A DNA stretch of 15,798 nt from the NCBI GenBank assembly GCA_014382915.1, contig JACNIV010000253.1, positions 1 to 15,798 on the forward strand. Reading direction: 5' to 3'. Position 1 is the first letter of the stretch; each line of letters begins with the position of its first letter. The DNA is from Candidatus Cloacimonadota bacterium. GTDB lineage: Bacteria > Cloacimonadota > Cloacimonadia > Cloacimonadales > TCS61. The notes under the pieces are model-generated. The model did no database searches. It saw only the letters and a list, made by a program, of their open reading frames with translations, and was not told the DNA's origin. Made by a program: the position numbers and the translations under genes. Shown here one piece after another: positions 1 to 6,930 of this stretch.

Positions 1-694
1 ATTTCATACATGCTGACCCGTACTGTAAAATTCTTGTAGAGGCAGTTAAGCCCAAAGGTGACGTTCTGGCTGTCGAACTCGAGATCGAAGCCCCGGTAAC
101 GGGAAGTTTTGACACCGATACCCCAGAAAATACCGCCGAAGCTCTTAACAGTCTCGCCTTTACCCAGAAATCTTCTCTGTCCCATCCGAAATGAAAAGAT
201 GTTTCCAGATAATCCATGATGGGAATACCGGTAATGATGACCAGGGATTTACTGACCGCCAGGTAGGGCGAGTTCTTGATATAGTCGATCGGATCAGTGA
301 AATCGTATTCTTCCGGAACATCGGTCTTTTCGAAGTCGGACACTGAAGAGAAAAGGTTTAGAATGCCAAAGGAGAGAGCCGGCAGGGTTTCCGTTTCACT
401 GATGATCCGCACCTTTAAATTACCGTACACACCGGCAGTGTTTGTGTAAACCAGCCCGATCTCCGCCCTGTCGAATAGTCCTATCCTGAGATTGCCTGCA
501 TAATGGTAGCCATCGTAATCGGGATTAGGATCATCGCTCACGAAATAGTTCGTGTAGGAGAGATCTATCATCATGTGTGGCAGCACGTAGGCATCAGGGA
601 TGTTAATGTTTCCCATGGTTGTATAAGGCATAGAGAATAGCGCGACAGAATAAAACAGTATCACGCAAATTAAATATAAAATCGGTTTTTTCAT
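1..694 (-). pseudogene. Putative outer-membrane beta-barrel protein, 5' part, apparently frameshifted
   Basis: The ATG at 694-692 is preceded by GGGGG five nt upstream and begins a Lys-Lys signal peptide (MKKPILYLICVILFYSVALF). The mature part has short alternating hydrophobic/polar strands typical of outer-membrane barrels. The start frame is sensible down to ...ETSFHFG (about codon 169). Beyond that it stays open to the window edge but becomes Ser/Thr/Ala-rich and un-protein-like. The neighbouring frame instead reads GQRRFLGKGE, FGGIFWGIGVK, then FDLEFD and NVTFGLN strands, which continue the barrel naturally. One extra base in the G-run (CCC on the plus strand at 181-183) would give FGWGQRRFLGKGE and join the two halves. 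I therefore read a one-base deletion, either a real mutation or a sequencing/assembly error. The gene continues off the left edge. I do not recognise a named family, so the function is unknown. Confidence 0.6.
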
Positions 695-721
695 AATTAC
701 CCCCAAAATATATCAGTTTTT

Positions 722-751
722 CTTATATCCTATTGACAAATATTAAGTCAA
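722..751 (-). promoter_or_regulatory. Sigma-70-type promoter of the minus-strand barrel gene
   Basis: Read on the minus strand, TTGACT (746-751) and TATAAG (722-727) are separated by 18 bp; each hexamer has 5 of 6 consensus bases. The predicted transcript starts near 715, leaving a leader of about 20 nt that includes the GGGGG ribosome-binding sequence of the gene starting at 694. Confidence 0.55.
733..751. repeat. Inverted repeat TTGAC-N9-GTCAA in the divergent promoter
   Basis: TTGAC (733-737) and GTCAA (747-751) form a perfect 5-bp dyad across 9 bp. The two arms are the -35 elements of the two divergent genes. The symmetry may therefore be a by-product of back-to-back -35 boxes, or an operator controlling both directions. 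Confidence 0.4.
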
Positions 752-759
752 GATATTTT
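733..759 (+). promoter_or_regulatory. Possible weak promoter of yraN
   Basis: TTGACA (733-738) is a perfect -35, but the best -10 candidate, TATTTT (754-759), is only 15 bp away. If it is used, transcription would begin at or a few bases before the yraN ATG (767), giving an almost leaderless mRNA. This would fit the absence of a Shine-Dalgarno sequence there. The -10 and the spacing are poor, so this is tentative. Confidence 0.3.
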
Positions 760-766
760 TCAAATC

Positions 767-1141
767 ATGAATTATATAAATACAATTACAACGGGCAAAT
801 TGGGAGAGGATATGGCTGTTGAATTCCTTATATCTCTCGGTTACAAAATTATTCATCGTAATTATTATTCCCAATATGGAGAGATCGACATAATTGCCCT
901 GTATGACGATCTGCTGGTCTTTCTGGAAGTAAAAACACGCTCCTCGAATCTGAGTTCCGCCCTCAGCAGTGTCTCCTTTGCAAAACAACTTAAACTCTCC
1001 AAGACCGCTTCCTTTTTTCTATCTCAAAATCATCAATACGAAGACCACTTTACCCGTTTTGATCTTATTGTTGTTCTGAAAAAACCAGACTCAACCAAGA
1101 TCAAGCATTACAAAGATGCCTTTACACCTATTTCAGAATGA
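767..1141 (+). CDS. yraN: YraN / UPF0102 family endonuclease-like protein
   Basis: This 124-residue protein has the normal length and all hallmarks of the UPF0102 (YraN) family: GKLGE at residues 10-14, GEIDIIA at 38-44 and EVKTR at 54-58. The Glu39, Asp41, Glu54 and Lys56 pattern is the E-D...ExK signature of restriction-endonuclease-fold proteins. A DNA-repair or recombination role is usually presumed for the family, but the reaction is not firmly established. ATG 767 is chosen because the conserved N-terminal GxxGE motif lies upstream of Met16. Met16 itself is preceded by a strong GGAGAGG sequence, but starting there would delete the motif. No ribosome-binding sequence precedes 767, and an in-frame TGA lies at 734-736. 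The gene diverges from the barrel gene and converges on the GWxTD gene. Confidence 0.9.
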   Translation: MNYINTITTGKLGEDMAVEFLISLGYKIIHRNYYSQYGEIDIIALYDDLLVFLEVKTRSSNLSSALSSVSFAKQLKLSKTASFFLSQNHQYEDHFTRFDLIVVLKKPDSTKIKHYKDAFTPISE

Positions 1142-1224
1142 ACTTATCTCTGCAAGCTACGTTCCATTTTTTTAGCACGATTAATTTTATGACATCGTAG
1201 CCTTATCTGCTAAACAGCGCAGAA

Positions 1225-1270
1225 ATTAATAAGATATATTAATCTGTCAAATTTATTAATATTTTTTTTT
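1225..1270 (+). terminator. Possible AT-only terminator after yraN
   Basis: ATTAATAA (1225-1232) pairs with TTATTAAT (1253-1260) across a 20-nt loop and is followed by nine T residues (1262-1270). The stem contains no G-C pairs, so it would be weak. It is the only terminator-like arrangement in the 188-nt convergent gap 1142-1329. The rest of that gap is AT-rich, with no gene or other signal I can support. Confidence 0.3.
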
Positions 1271-1329
1271 ATCTAAAGAAAATGCCCCCTATGAGGTAAC
1301 AGATTATATCATTTTGGAACAACAGAATA

Positions 1330-2655
1330 CTATTCCAGCAATCCCAGATCAAAATCTTCTCCCAGATAGGATTGCCATCTAGGATCACTACTCTCCGTAT
1401 CGTCATCTTCCACGTATATCAGCCGATAGTTACCGCTGGTCTGCAGATCGATAAAGATATAGGTCAGTTCAGTGCCGGTCCTGTACTTCCAGATCTGATA
1501 ATCTTTCTGAAGGTATTTGGCAGTAAGACCAGTTTGCAGCTTGATGATCTCATCGGGTTCACCATGTTTGATATATATCCTGCCCCGGTCGGTTTTCCAG
1601 CCCTCTTTAAAGTAGGAAAAATTATTATTACAATAATCGATACGATCTTTCACTATGAGTAGAAATTCATTTTTTTCGGTGGATGGATCGGGATCATTGA
1701 TAGACCAGAACCTGTTGAGAAAGTTTATTTTTCCTTGCTCGGTCAGGGTTTTCCAGATGGCTGCTTGTTTGCCTGTAAGAAAATATTTAAGCAGCATGAA
1801 CTCATCTTCCAGATCGATAAAAAGTCGCTGCGAAAAGATATTCTCCATTCTGATGCTGAAGTAATCGTGTGCTATCTCTAGCGGGGGTAGACTATCCAAG
1901 CCGGCGCTGATGACAAGTTCATAATAACCCTCTTCCAAGTGGCTGATATCCAGATGTTTTACGATCGGTATTGCCCAAGCGGAAATCTCTATCTCGGCAG
2001 CTGATTCCAGAATTATTTCCTGTTTACGTTTTATTTTTATCATTTCAAAAATCAAGCTGGCTGAGTCAGGGGGCGGATAATAAATATAATATAGCCAGAG
2101 TTTGTCATTTTCCGGAAGGGTATAAATATGAGAGGAGTTCAAATAAAACAGCTGACCCTGGCGGTGAAATTTCTCTAATAAATTTGTGGAATCGGCTACA
2201 ACATCAAAGAGGAACTCAACCTCACTCAACCAAGTATCCCTGGGTAGAATATTCAATTCATGGTTATAATCGACAGATTTATCAGTCTGTTCATCTCTAA
2301 AGGTAGCTGTGAAGAGGTAACCCGAGCCGGCCAGGGCGAGAATGATCTTATCGGAGAAGAAGCAGGGAGAGTCGGCAGTTGCTGCATCCTTCATAATAAT
2401 CTTATTAACAAACTCATCCTGGTAGGCTATTTTCTCGCCCTTGTTAAGGGCAAAGTTTACTTTCAGTCTGGCTACAAATCCCTGTTCGGTCCTTTCAAAT
2501 TTCAAATCTTGGTAGGGAATCTGATAATTTATTTCAAAGATCGTGTTACCTTTTTCATCCAGGAACCTGTTAGGATCAACAGTAATATTCAACTGCTGGG
2601 CTAAGAGACTGCCGCTGATCGCCAGGAAAGAGAAGAGCAGGAATGCCTGTTTCAA
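1330..2655 (-). CDS. Secreted GWxTD-domain protein
   Basis: This 441-residue protein starts with TTG at 2655. Its N-terminus (LKQAFLLFSFLAISGSLLAQ) is a signal peptide likely cleaved after Ala19 or Gln20. Residues 20 to about 280 form a beta-rich region with no family I can name. The C-terminal third carries the GWxTD domain: the signature GWKTDRGRIYIKHGEPDEI begins at Gly352, preceded by FLNRFWSINDPDPS. GWxTD proteins are known from Bacteroidota, Chlorobiota, Acidobacteriota and relatives; their biochemical role is not established. The protein is predicted to be periplasmic or surface-attached. The gene follows dnaE by 13 nt and is probably cotranscribed with it. Its ribosome-binding sequence overlaps the dnaE stop codon, suggesting translational coupling. 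Confidence 0.85.
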   Translation of the reverse strand: MKQAFLLFSFLAISGSLLAQQLNITVDPNRFLDEKGNTIFEINYQIPYQDLKFERTEQGFVARLKVNFALNKGEKIAYQDEFVNKIIMKDAATADSPCFFSDKIILALAGSGYLFTATFRDEQTDKSVDYNHELNILPRDTWLSEVEFLFDVVADSTNLLEKFHRQGQLFYLNSSHIYTLPENDKLWLYYIYYPPPDSASLIFEMIKIKRKQEIILESAAEIEISAWAIPIVKHLDISHLEEGYYELVISAGLDSLPPLEIAHDYFSIRMENIFSQRLFIDLEDEFMLLKYFLTGKQAAIWKTLTEQGKINFLNRFWSINDPDPSTEKNEFLLIVKDRIDYCNNNFSYFKEGWKTDRGRIYIKHGEPDEIIKLQTGLTAKYLQKDYQIWKYRTGTELTYIFIDLQTSGNYRLIYVEDDDTESSDPRWQSYLGEDFDLGLLE

Positions 2656-2663
2656 AAGAAATG

Positions 2664-2670
2664 TTCCTCT
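2664..2670 (-). promoter_or_regulatory. Ribosome-binding site supporting the TTG start of the GWxTD gene
   Basis: On the minus strand AGAGGAA (2670-2664) lies 8 nt before TTG (2655-2653) and overlaps the dnaE stop TAG (2671-2669). There is no in-frame ATG or GTG between this site and the signal peptide, so the TTG start is well supported. Confidence 0.7.
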
Positions 2671-5600
2671 AACTGAAATTCAGATTCACTTTTTTCTGGT
2701 ACTCTTCAATACCTTCAAAGAGCTCGTCGATATCGGCACCGGGAAAGATCTTGATAGTGCGGGGATGGAGGTTCATGGTTTTGAATTTTTCTGTTTGAAC
2801 CGTAATGTGAACACCGAATTTACCGGGATGTTCATTAAAGTAATTCATTAATTTCTTAGCAAATTCACTATCGAAATCAGCTTCCTTGATCTTCAGAAAT
2901 ATCTCTCCTGAGAGCTGGGTTGCCATCTCTGCAAAATTAAGGATTTTCCGGGGAATAATGCTCAAAAAGCCTTCTTGTTCATTGCCGTAAGTTGATTTCT
3001 TGCCCAGGATAAAAAGCTCCTTGCCCTCTTCCATTATATCACTATAATTCTGGTAGTCGTTGTTAAATAGTTTTACTTCAAATTTACCGGTCAGATCTTC
3101 CATGGTTATAATAGCATAAGGATTTCCCCTCTTATCGGCTTTTTTCTGCACTTCGGAAACCACCCCGGCAATAGCGATATTGGCAGGTACTTTTTCAGGA
3201 TTGCATTCAGCATCTTCCGTCCTTATGTTGATAAAAAGATCCAGCATTTCCCGATACTGGCTGAGCGGGTGACCGGACCAGTAAAAACCCAGAACCTGCT
3301 TTTCGTGTTTCAGTTTTTCATTCAGCGACCATTCTTTAGCCTCAGGAAGCTCGGGAATATATTCACCTGCCGAACCATCGGCACCGAGCGTATCGAAAAA
3401 CATCATCTGCCCACGGAGCTTTTCAGTCTGCGCTTCCGAGGCATAGTCCAGAGCCATCTGGACAGCTTCATAGTTCTGAGCGCGGTTGCCTTCCAACTCA
3501 TCCAGGGCACCAGCTGTGATCAGGCTTTCTAATACCGCTTTATTTACACACATCGAATCGGAGCGGGTAGAGAATTCAAAGATGTTCTTATAAGCACCTT
3601 TTTTCCCACGATCTTTAATGATGGAATTGATGGCTGCACTGCCCACGTTCTTGATCGCTTTCAGTCCGAAGAGTATTTTTTTGCCCCGTACCTCGAACTC
3701 TTTCCTGCTGTAATTTATATTGGGCGGCATAACCTCGATATCCATCGCCTTGCAGGCATCTATGAAATAGGGGATCTTGCTGGGATTATCTTCCAGCGAG
3801 AGCAGGGCTGCCATGAATTCTACCGGGAAATGCGCCTTCAGGTAGGCTGTCTGAAAGGCAATGAATGCATAGGCTGTGGCATGACTTTTATTAAAAGCAT
3901 AGTTGGCGAACTCCAGCCAGTCGGTCCAGATTTTCTCGATTATCTGCGGTTTGACGCCATTCTGAGAAGCTCCCTCCACGAATTTGACCTTGAGCTTTTC
4001 CATGGTGCTCAACTTCTTCTTGGAAATGGCTTTTCGTAGAGTGTCGGCTTCCGCTCCGCTCAATCCTCCCATCTCCCGGGCTATCTGCATCACCTGTTCC
4101 TGATAAACTGTAACCCCATAGGTCTCCTTGAGAGCACTTTCCGTGAGGGGATGCGAATAAGAGATCCGTTCGCGACCGTGTTTGCGGTCGATAAAGCTGT
4201 CAATGAACTGCATCGGTCCCGGACGGTAGAGAGCGACCATGGCGATCAGATCCTCAAAAATATTTGGTTTCAGATTGCTCAGATATTTCTTCATACCGGA
4301 CGATTCAAATTGGAAAATACCGTCGGTATGTCCCCGGGATAGAAGTTCGTATGATTCCTTATCATGAATGTCCACTTGAGCAATATCGATATCTTTTCCC
4401 TGTGCCTGTTTCACCAGTTTCACTGTCTTTTTTATCAGCGTCAGCGTCTTCAAACCGAGGAAATCCATTTTCAACATTTTCAGATCTTCCAGCCACTTCC
4501 CTTCGTACTGTACCAGAATGGAGAGCTCACCGTTTTTCTGATTGCTGGTAGCCAGTGGGACATAATCACTGAGCTTACCGGGAGTGATAACAACCCCGGC
4601 TGCATGGACTCCGATATGACGCACCAGGCCTTCCAGAACTTTGGAATAGGTCAGGATGGAAGCTTTCACATCATCTTCTGCCATCTTGCGAGCAAATTCC
4701 TTGGACTGACGCAGTGCCTCCTCCAGTGTGATCCTGTGTGTAGAGGGAATAAGTTTGGTAATCTCGTTGGCAATGGCAGCAGGAACTTCCATCACCCGCG
4801 CCACATCCTTGATCACGGATTTGGCACCCAGGGTGCCGAAGGTTATGATCTGGGCTACACTCTCGCGTCCATATTTCTTAATCACATAATCTATAATCTT
4901 ACTGCGTCCTTCGGCACAGAAATCAATATCGATGTCGGGCATGCCGATACGATCGGGATTGAGAAAGCGTTCAAAGAAGAGACCGTACTGCAGCGGCTCG
5001 ATCTGGGTTATACCCAGCAGGTAGGAAACCACGCTACCCACTACCGAACCTCGTCCGGGTCCTACGGGCACATCCATCTGCCTGGCCGCATCACAAAAAT
5101 CTTTCACGATCAGAAAGTATTCGTTATAGCCCATCTTGGTGATTACACTCAGTTCATAATCGATGCGTTCTTTAATTTCGTCGTTCATGGGGGAATATTT
5201 TTCCTCTGCTGCTTGGTAGCAGAGATGTTTAATGTATTCCTTGGCATTGGTAAATTCTGATGGAATTTCTATGCGGGGAAAGAGAAATTCTTTATAATCC
5301 AGTTCCAGATCGATTTCAGATGCGATCTTTACAGTGTTCTCGTAGGCTTCTTCCAACTCGGGAAAAAGCTCTTTCATCTCTTCTTCAGATTTAAAGAAGA
5401 GCTGGTTCGTATTATATTTGAGCCTGTTAGTATCGGAAAAGGTTTTACCGGTTTGAATACAGAGTAGCACATCATGTGCTTCGGCATCCTCTTTTTGGAG
5501 ATAATGACAATCATTGGTAACTACCAGGGGTGTACCTGTATCCTGAGCCAACTTGATCAGAAGAGGCTGCACGATTTTCTCTTCTTCCAAACCATGACCC

Positions 5601-6118
5601 TGGATCTCCAGATAAAACCTGCCCGGAAAAGTCTTTTTATAAAAATCTACGACTTCCTGAGCCTGTTCGATTTTCTTATTATACAGAAGATGAGGAATCT
5701 CTCCCTTCAGGCAGGCTGAAAGACAGATCAGACCAGCAGAGTATTTCTGTAACATCTCTTTATTGATCCTGGGCTTATAGTAAAAACCTTTCAGATAAGC
5801 TTTGGATGAGAGTTTCATCAGGTTCTTATAGCCCTGCAGGTTCTGGGCCAGCAGAATGAGATGATGCCGAATCTCTTTTTTAGATTCCTGAGCATCCAGA
5901 TCACCGCTGATGATATATGTTTCGATACCGATGATCGGTTTGATACCCTCTTTCCTGGCTTTTGTATAAAAATCGATAGCTCCGAACATATTGCCGTGAT
6001 CGGTCATGGCCACAGCCGGCATACCATACTGCTTGGCCATCAGCACCATTTTATCTACGCGACAGGCTCCATCCAGTAAACTGTATTGTGTGTGGTTATG
6101 CAAATGAACAAAAGCCAT
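2669..6118 (-). CDS. dnaE: DNA polymerase III subunit alpha (DnaE1 type)
   Basis: At 1149 residues this is close to the roughly 1160 of the E. coli enzyme, the replicative polymerase in the cytoplasm. The N-terminal PHP domain has HLHNHTQYSLLDG, TDHG and NDCHYL, so most PHP metal ligands appear present, unlike in E. coli, where several are lost. The catalytic domain shows PVGPGRGSVVGSVVSYLLG and MPDIDIDF, with the predicted catalytic aspartates at Asp397 and Asp399. The third is Asp552 in KMDFLGLKTLTLI, corresponding to E. coli D401, D403 and D555. A helix-hairpin-helix region (NVGSAAINSII) and an OB-fold strand set (RGNPYAIITMEDLTGKFEV) follow. ATG 6118 is preceded by AAAGGGAT. The gene is complete, with no anomaly seen. 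It is transcribed away from the sigma-54 operon, with the GWxTD gene directly downstream. Confidence 0.97.
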   Translation of the reverse strand: MAFVHLHNHTQYSLLDGACRVDKMVLMAKQYGMPAVAMTDHGNMFGAIDFYTKARKEGIKPIIGIETYIISGDLDAQESKKEIRHHLILLAQNLQGYKNLMKLSSKAYLKGFYYKPRINKEMLQKYSAGLICLSACLKGEIPHLLYNKKIEQAQEVVDFYKKTFPGRFYLEIQGHGLEEEKIVQPLLIKLAQDTGTPLVVTNDCHYLQKEDAEAHDVLLCIQTGKTFSDTNRLKYNTNQLFFKSEEEMKELFPELEEAYENTVKIASEIDLELDYKEFLFPRIEIPSEFTNAKEYIKHLCYQAAEEKYSPMNDEIKERIDYELSVITKMGYNEYFLIVKDFCDAARQMDVPVGPGRGSVVGSVVSYLLGITQIEPLQYGLFFERFLNPDRIGMPDIDIDFCAEGRSKIIDYVIKKYGRESVAQIITFGTLGAKSVIKDVARVMEVPAAIANEITKLIPSTHRITLEEALRQSKEFARKMAEDDVKASILTYSKVLEGLVRHIGVHAAGVVITPGKLSDYVPLATSNQKNGELSILVQYEGKWLEDLKMLKMDFLGLKTLTLIKKTVKLVKQAQGKDIDIAQVDIHDKESYELLSRGHTDGIFQFESSGMKKYLSNLKPNIFEDLIAMVALYRPGPMQFIDSFIDRKHGRERISYSHPLTESALKETYGVTVYQEQVMQIAREMGGLSGAEADTLRKAISKKKLSTMEKLKVKFVEGASQNGVKPQIIEKIWTDWLEFANYAFNKSHATAYAFIAFQTAYLKAHFPVEFMAALLSLEDNPSKIPYFIDACKAMDIEVMPPNINYSRKEFEVRGKKILFGLKAIKNVGSAAINSIIKDRGKKGAYKNIFEFSTRSDSMCVNKAVLESLITAGALDELEGNRAQNYEAVQMALDYASEAQTEKLRGQMMFFDTLGADGSAGEYIPELPEAKEWSLNEKLKHEKQVLGFYWSGHPLSQYREMLDLFINIRTEDAECNPEKVPANIAIAGVVSEVQKKADKRGNPYAIITMEDLTGKFEVKLFNNDYQNYSDIMEEGKELFILGKKSTYGNEQEGFLSIIPRKILNFAEMATQLSGEIFLKIKEADFDSEFAKKLMNYFNEHPGKFGVHITVQTEKFKTMNLHPRTIKIFPGADIDELFEGIEEYQKKVNLNFS

Positions 6119-6165
6119 TAAAATCCCTTTTTTAGCATTTTTTCTCTTTTAAAACCAGGTTATTT

Positions 6166-6194
6166 TTTATGACAAATTCATTGTGTCAAGTCAA
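6166..6194 (-). promoter_or_regulatory. Predicted dnaE promoter
   Basis: On the minus strand TTGACT (6194-6189) and CATAAA (6171-6166) are spaced by 17 bp, which would give a leader of about 40 nt before the dnaE ATG. A second TTGACA overlaps one base-set further in, but lacks a well-placed -10. The region also contains a dyad TGACA-N9-TGTCA (6170-6188) within the spacer. The match is moderate and based on sequence alone. Confidence 0.45.
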
Positions 6195-6308
6195 ACTGCT
6201 ACATTTTTTTTCATTCAATTCAGCCTGCATTTTCTAAAGCAACTTACCAGCAGAGATTAACTTTGTCAGAATGAAAAAAAGGAAAAAATTCTATCCCTTT
6301 TTCAGACA

Positions 6309-6323
6309 GCACTAATCTGGTGC
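6309..6323. promoter_or_regulatory. NtrC-like enhancer site 1 (upstream activator site)
   Basis: GCACTAATCTGGTGC is an imperfect dyad (5 of 6 arm positions pair, 3-bp centre at 6315-6317). It fits the classic enterobacterial NtrC half-site layout GCACYA-N3-TGGTGC. Its centre is about 120 bp upstream of the predicted sigma-54 start site near 6436, the usual enhancer distance. The likely ligand is the NtrC-family activator encoded at 9558-10877, though this is inferred from context. Confidence 0.6.
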
Positions 6324-6340
6324 ACAGGTTTCGCTCGATT

Positions 6341-6355
6341 GCCCCATACGAGGGC
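6341..6355. promoter_or_regulatory. NtrC-like enhancer site 2
   Basis: GCCCCATACGAGGGC has perfect GCCC/GGGC arms, extended by one T-A pair at 6340 and 6356. It is the same length as site 1 and shares its outline (GC-n-C-y-A ... G-n-GC). The dyad centre (6348) is exactly 32 bp from that of site 1 (6316), about three helical turns. This would place two activator dimers on the same DNA face. It departs more from the NtrC consensus than site 1. Confidence 0.5.
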
Positions 6356-6410
6356 AGAGTTGCAGTTGCTGTTTTCATCTAATCCCTTATTTTGCAACGC
6401 ATTGTCGGTT

Positions 6411-6426
6411 TGGCACGCTGCTTGCT
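6411..6426 (+). promoter_or_regulatory. Sigma-54 (RpoN) promoter of the four-gene operon
   Basis: TGGCACG (6411-6417), four bases, then TTGCT (6422-6426) matches the -24/-12 consensus TGGCACG-N4-TTGCW completely, with GG and GC at the required spacing. Transcription should start near 6436, leaving a leader of about 130 nt before ATG 6565. Two enhancer-like dyads lie 88 and 120 bp upstream of that start. A sigma-54 activator is encoded at the end of the same operon, so both sides of the regulatory circuit are present. Confidence 0.85.
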
Positions 6427-6468
6427 TTTACTTCAGGCATAAAAAAATAGAGGTGAAAGGTAAATTAA

Positions 6469-6496
6469 AGCAGGAAGAGTATCTGTTCTTCCTGCT
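6469..6496 (+). other. Perfect 10-bp stem-loop in the sigma-54 leader
   Basis: AGCAGGAAGA (6469-6478) pairs without mismatch with TCTTCCTGCT (6487-6496) around an 8-nt loop. It lies in the predicted untranslated leader, about 30 nt after the start site. It has no following T-run, so it is not a classical terminator. mRNA stabilisation or RNA-level control is possible. Confidence 0.5.
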
Positions 6497-6533
6497 GCGA
6501 AATTTATAAATAAAAAACTTGCCTTAAAAAAAT

Positions 6534-6553
6534 CGACAATAATTAATTTGTCG
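6534..6553 (+). other. Hairpin abutting the ribosome-binding site of the first operon gene
   Basis: CGACAA (6534-6539) pairs with TTGTCG (6548-6553) around an AT-only 8-nt loop. The last G of the 3' arm is the first base of the GGAGG ribosome-binding sequence (6553-6557) for ATG 6565. The position suggests an influence on translation initiation, but the stem is short and this is not proven. Confidence 0.4.
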
Positions 6554-6564
6554 GAGGAGTGGAT

Positions 6565-6930
6565 ATGAAAGCCAGAATTATGGTGCTTATCATTCTTTTT
6601 GCCCTTACCCTCTTCGCGGAAGATTCACTGCGGGTAAAGACAAAAGAGCAGTTAAAACTGCAGGAGAGAGAGAGGATCAGAACCCGTGAAAAGATCCATC
6701 AGGACGACACAGAAGAGCAGGATGTTTTTGTAGATAAGAACGGCGACGGTATAGCAGACGATCGCAATTTCCAGGAGAGACATCGTAACTGGCGACGCAA
6801 CCGCCAGCTCTCCGGTAAGGTTTTCCGCAGCGGTTCCTGCCATGAATGGCATAAAGGTCAAAGCGGTCAAAACACCCAGGGACAGGGTAGCAGCCATGGT
6901 TCCGGTAGCGGCGGAGGAAATGGCGGTTAG
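6565..6930 (+). CDS. Small secreted protein with calcium-loop-like motif and Gly/Ser tail
   Basis: This 121-residue protein is not a family I recognise. Residues 1-18 (MKARIMVLIILFALTLFA) form a signal peptide, so the mature protein is periplasmic or exported. Residues 22-48 are a highly charged, probably helical segment. Residues 57-66 read DKNGDGIADD, the Asp-x-Asn-x-Asp-Gly pattern of EF-hand or thrombospondin-3-type Ca-binding loops. An Arg/Asn-rich stretch (ERHRNWRRNR) follows, then a segment with one Cys and three His (SCHEWHK and SSHG), and a low-complexity Gly/Ser/Gln end. ATG 6565 is preferred over the in-frame GTG 6559 because GGAGG lies 7 nt before the ATG. It is the first gene after the sigma-54 promoter and overlaps the next gene by 11 nt. 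An accessory role in signal sensing is inferred from context only. Confidence 0.7.
   Translation: MKARIMVLIILFALTLFAEDSLRVKTKEQLKLQERERIRTREKIHQDDTEEQDVFVDKNGDGIADDRNFQERHRNWRRNRQLSGKVFRSGSCHEWHKGQSGQNTQGQGSSHGSGSGGGNGG

Noticed and set aside
1156..1201. GCTACG...CGTAGC hairpin after yraN
   Set aside because: Six pairs across a 34-nt loop with no T-run. It is too weak to call a terminator.
4364..5260. Long open frame (298 codons) on the plus strand inside dnaE
   Set aside because: It lies antisense to the highly conserved catalytic part of dnaE, and its translation has no recognisable motif. It is a by-product of the dnaE codon pattern.
6453..6509. Possible 18-residue leader peptide in the sigma-54 leader (GTG start, Leu/Phe-rich)
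   Set aside because: There is no ribosome-binding sequence before the GTG, and AGAGGTGA there looks like an unused binding site rather than a coding start. The frame is set by the hairpin sequence.
6842..6919. Upstream extension of the barrel gene to an ATG at 6842
   Set aside because: It would place 26 extra residues before a clear signal peptide and overlap most of the tail of the small secreted protein. ATG 6920 directly starts the signal peptide.
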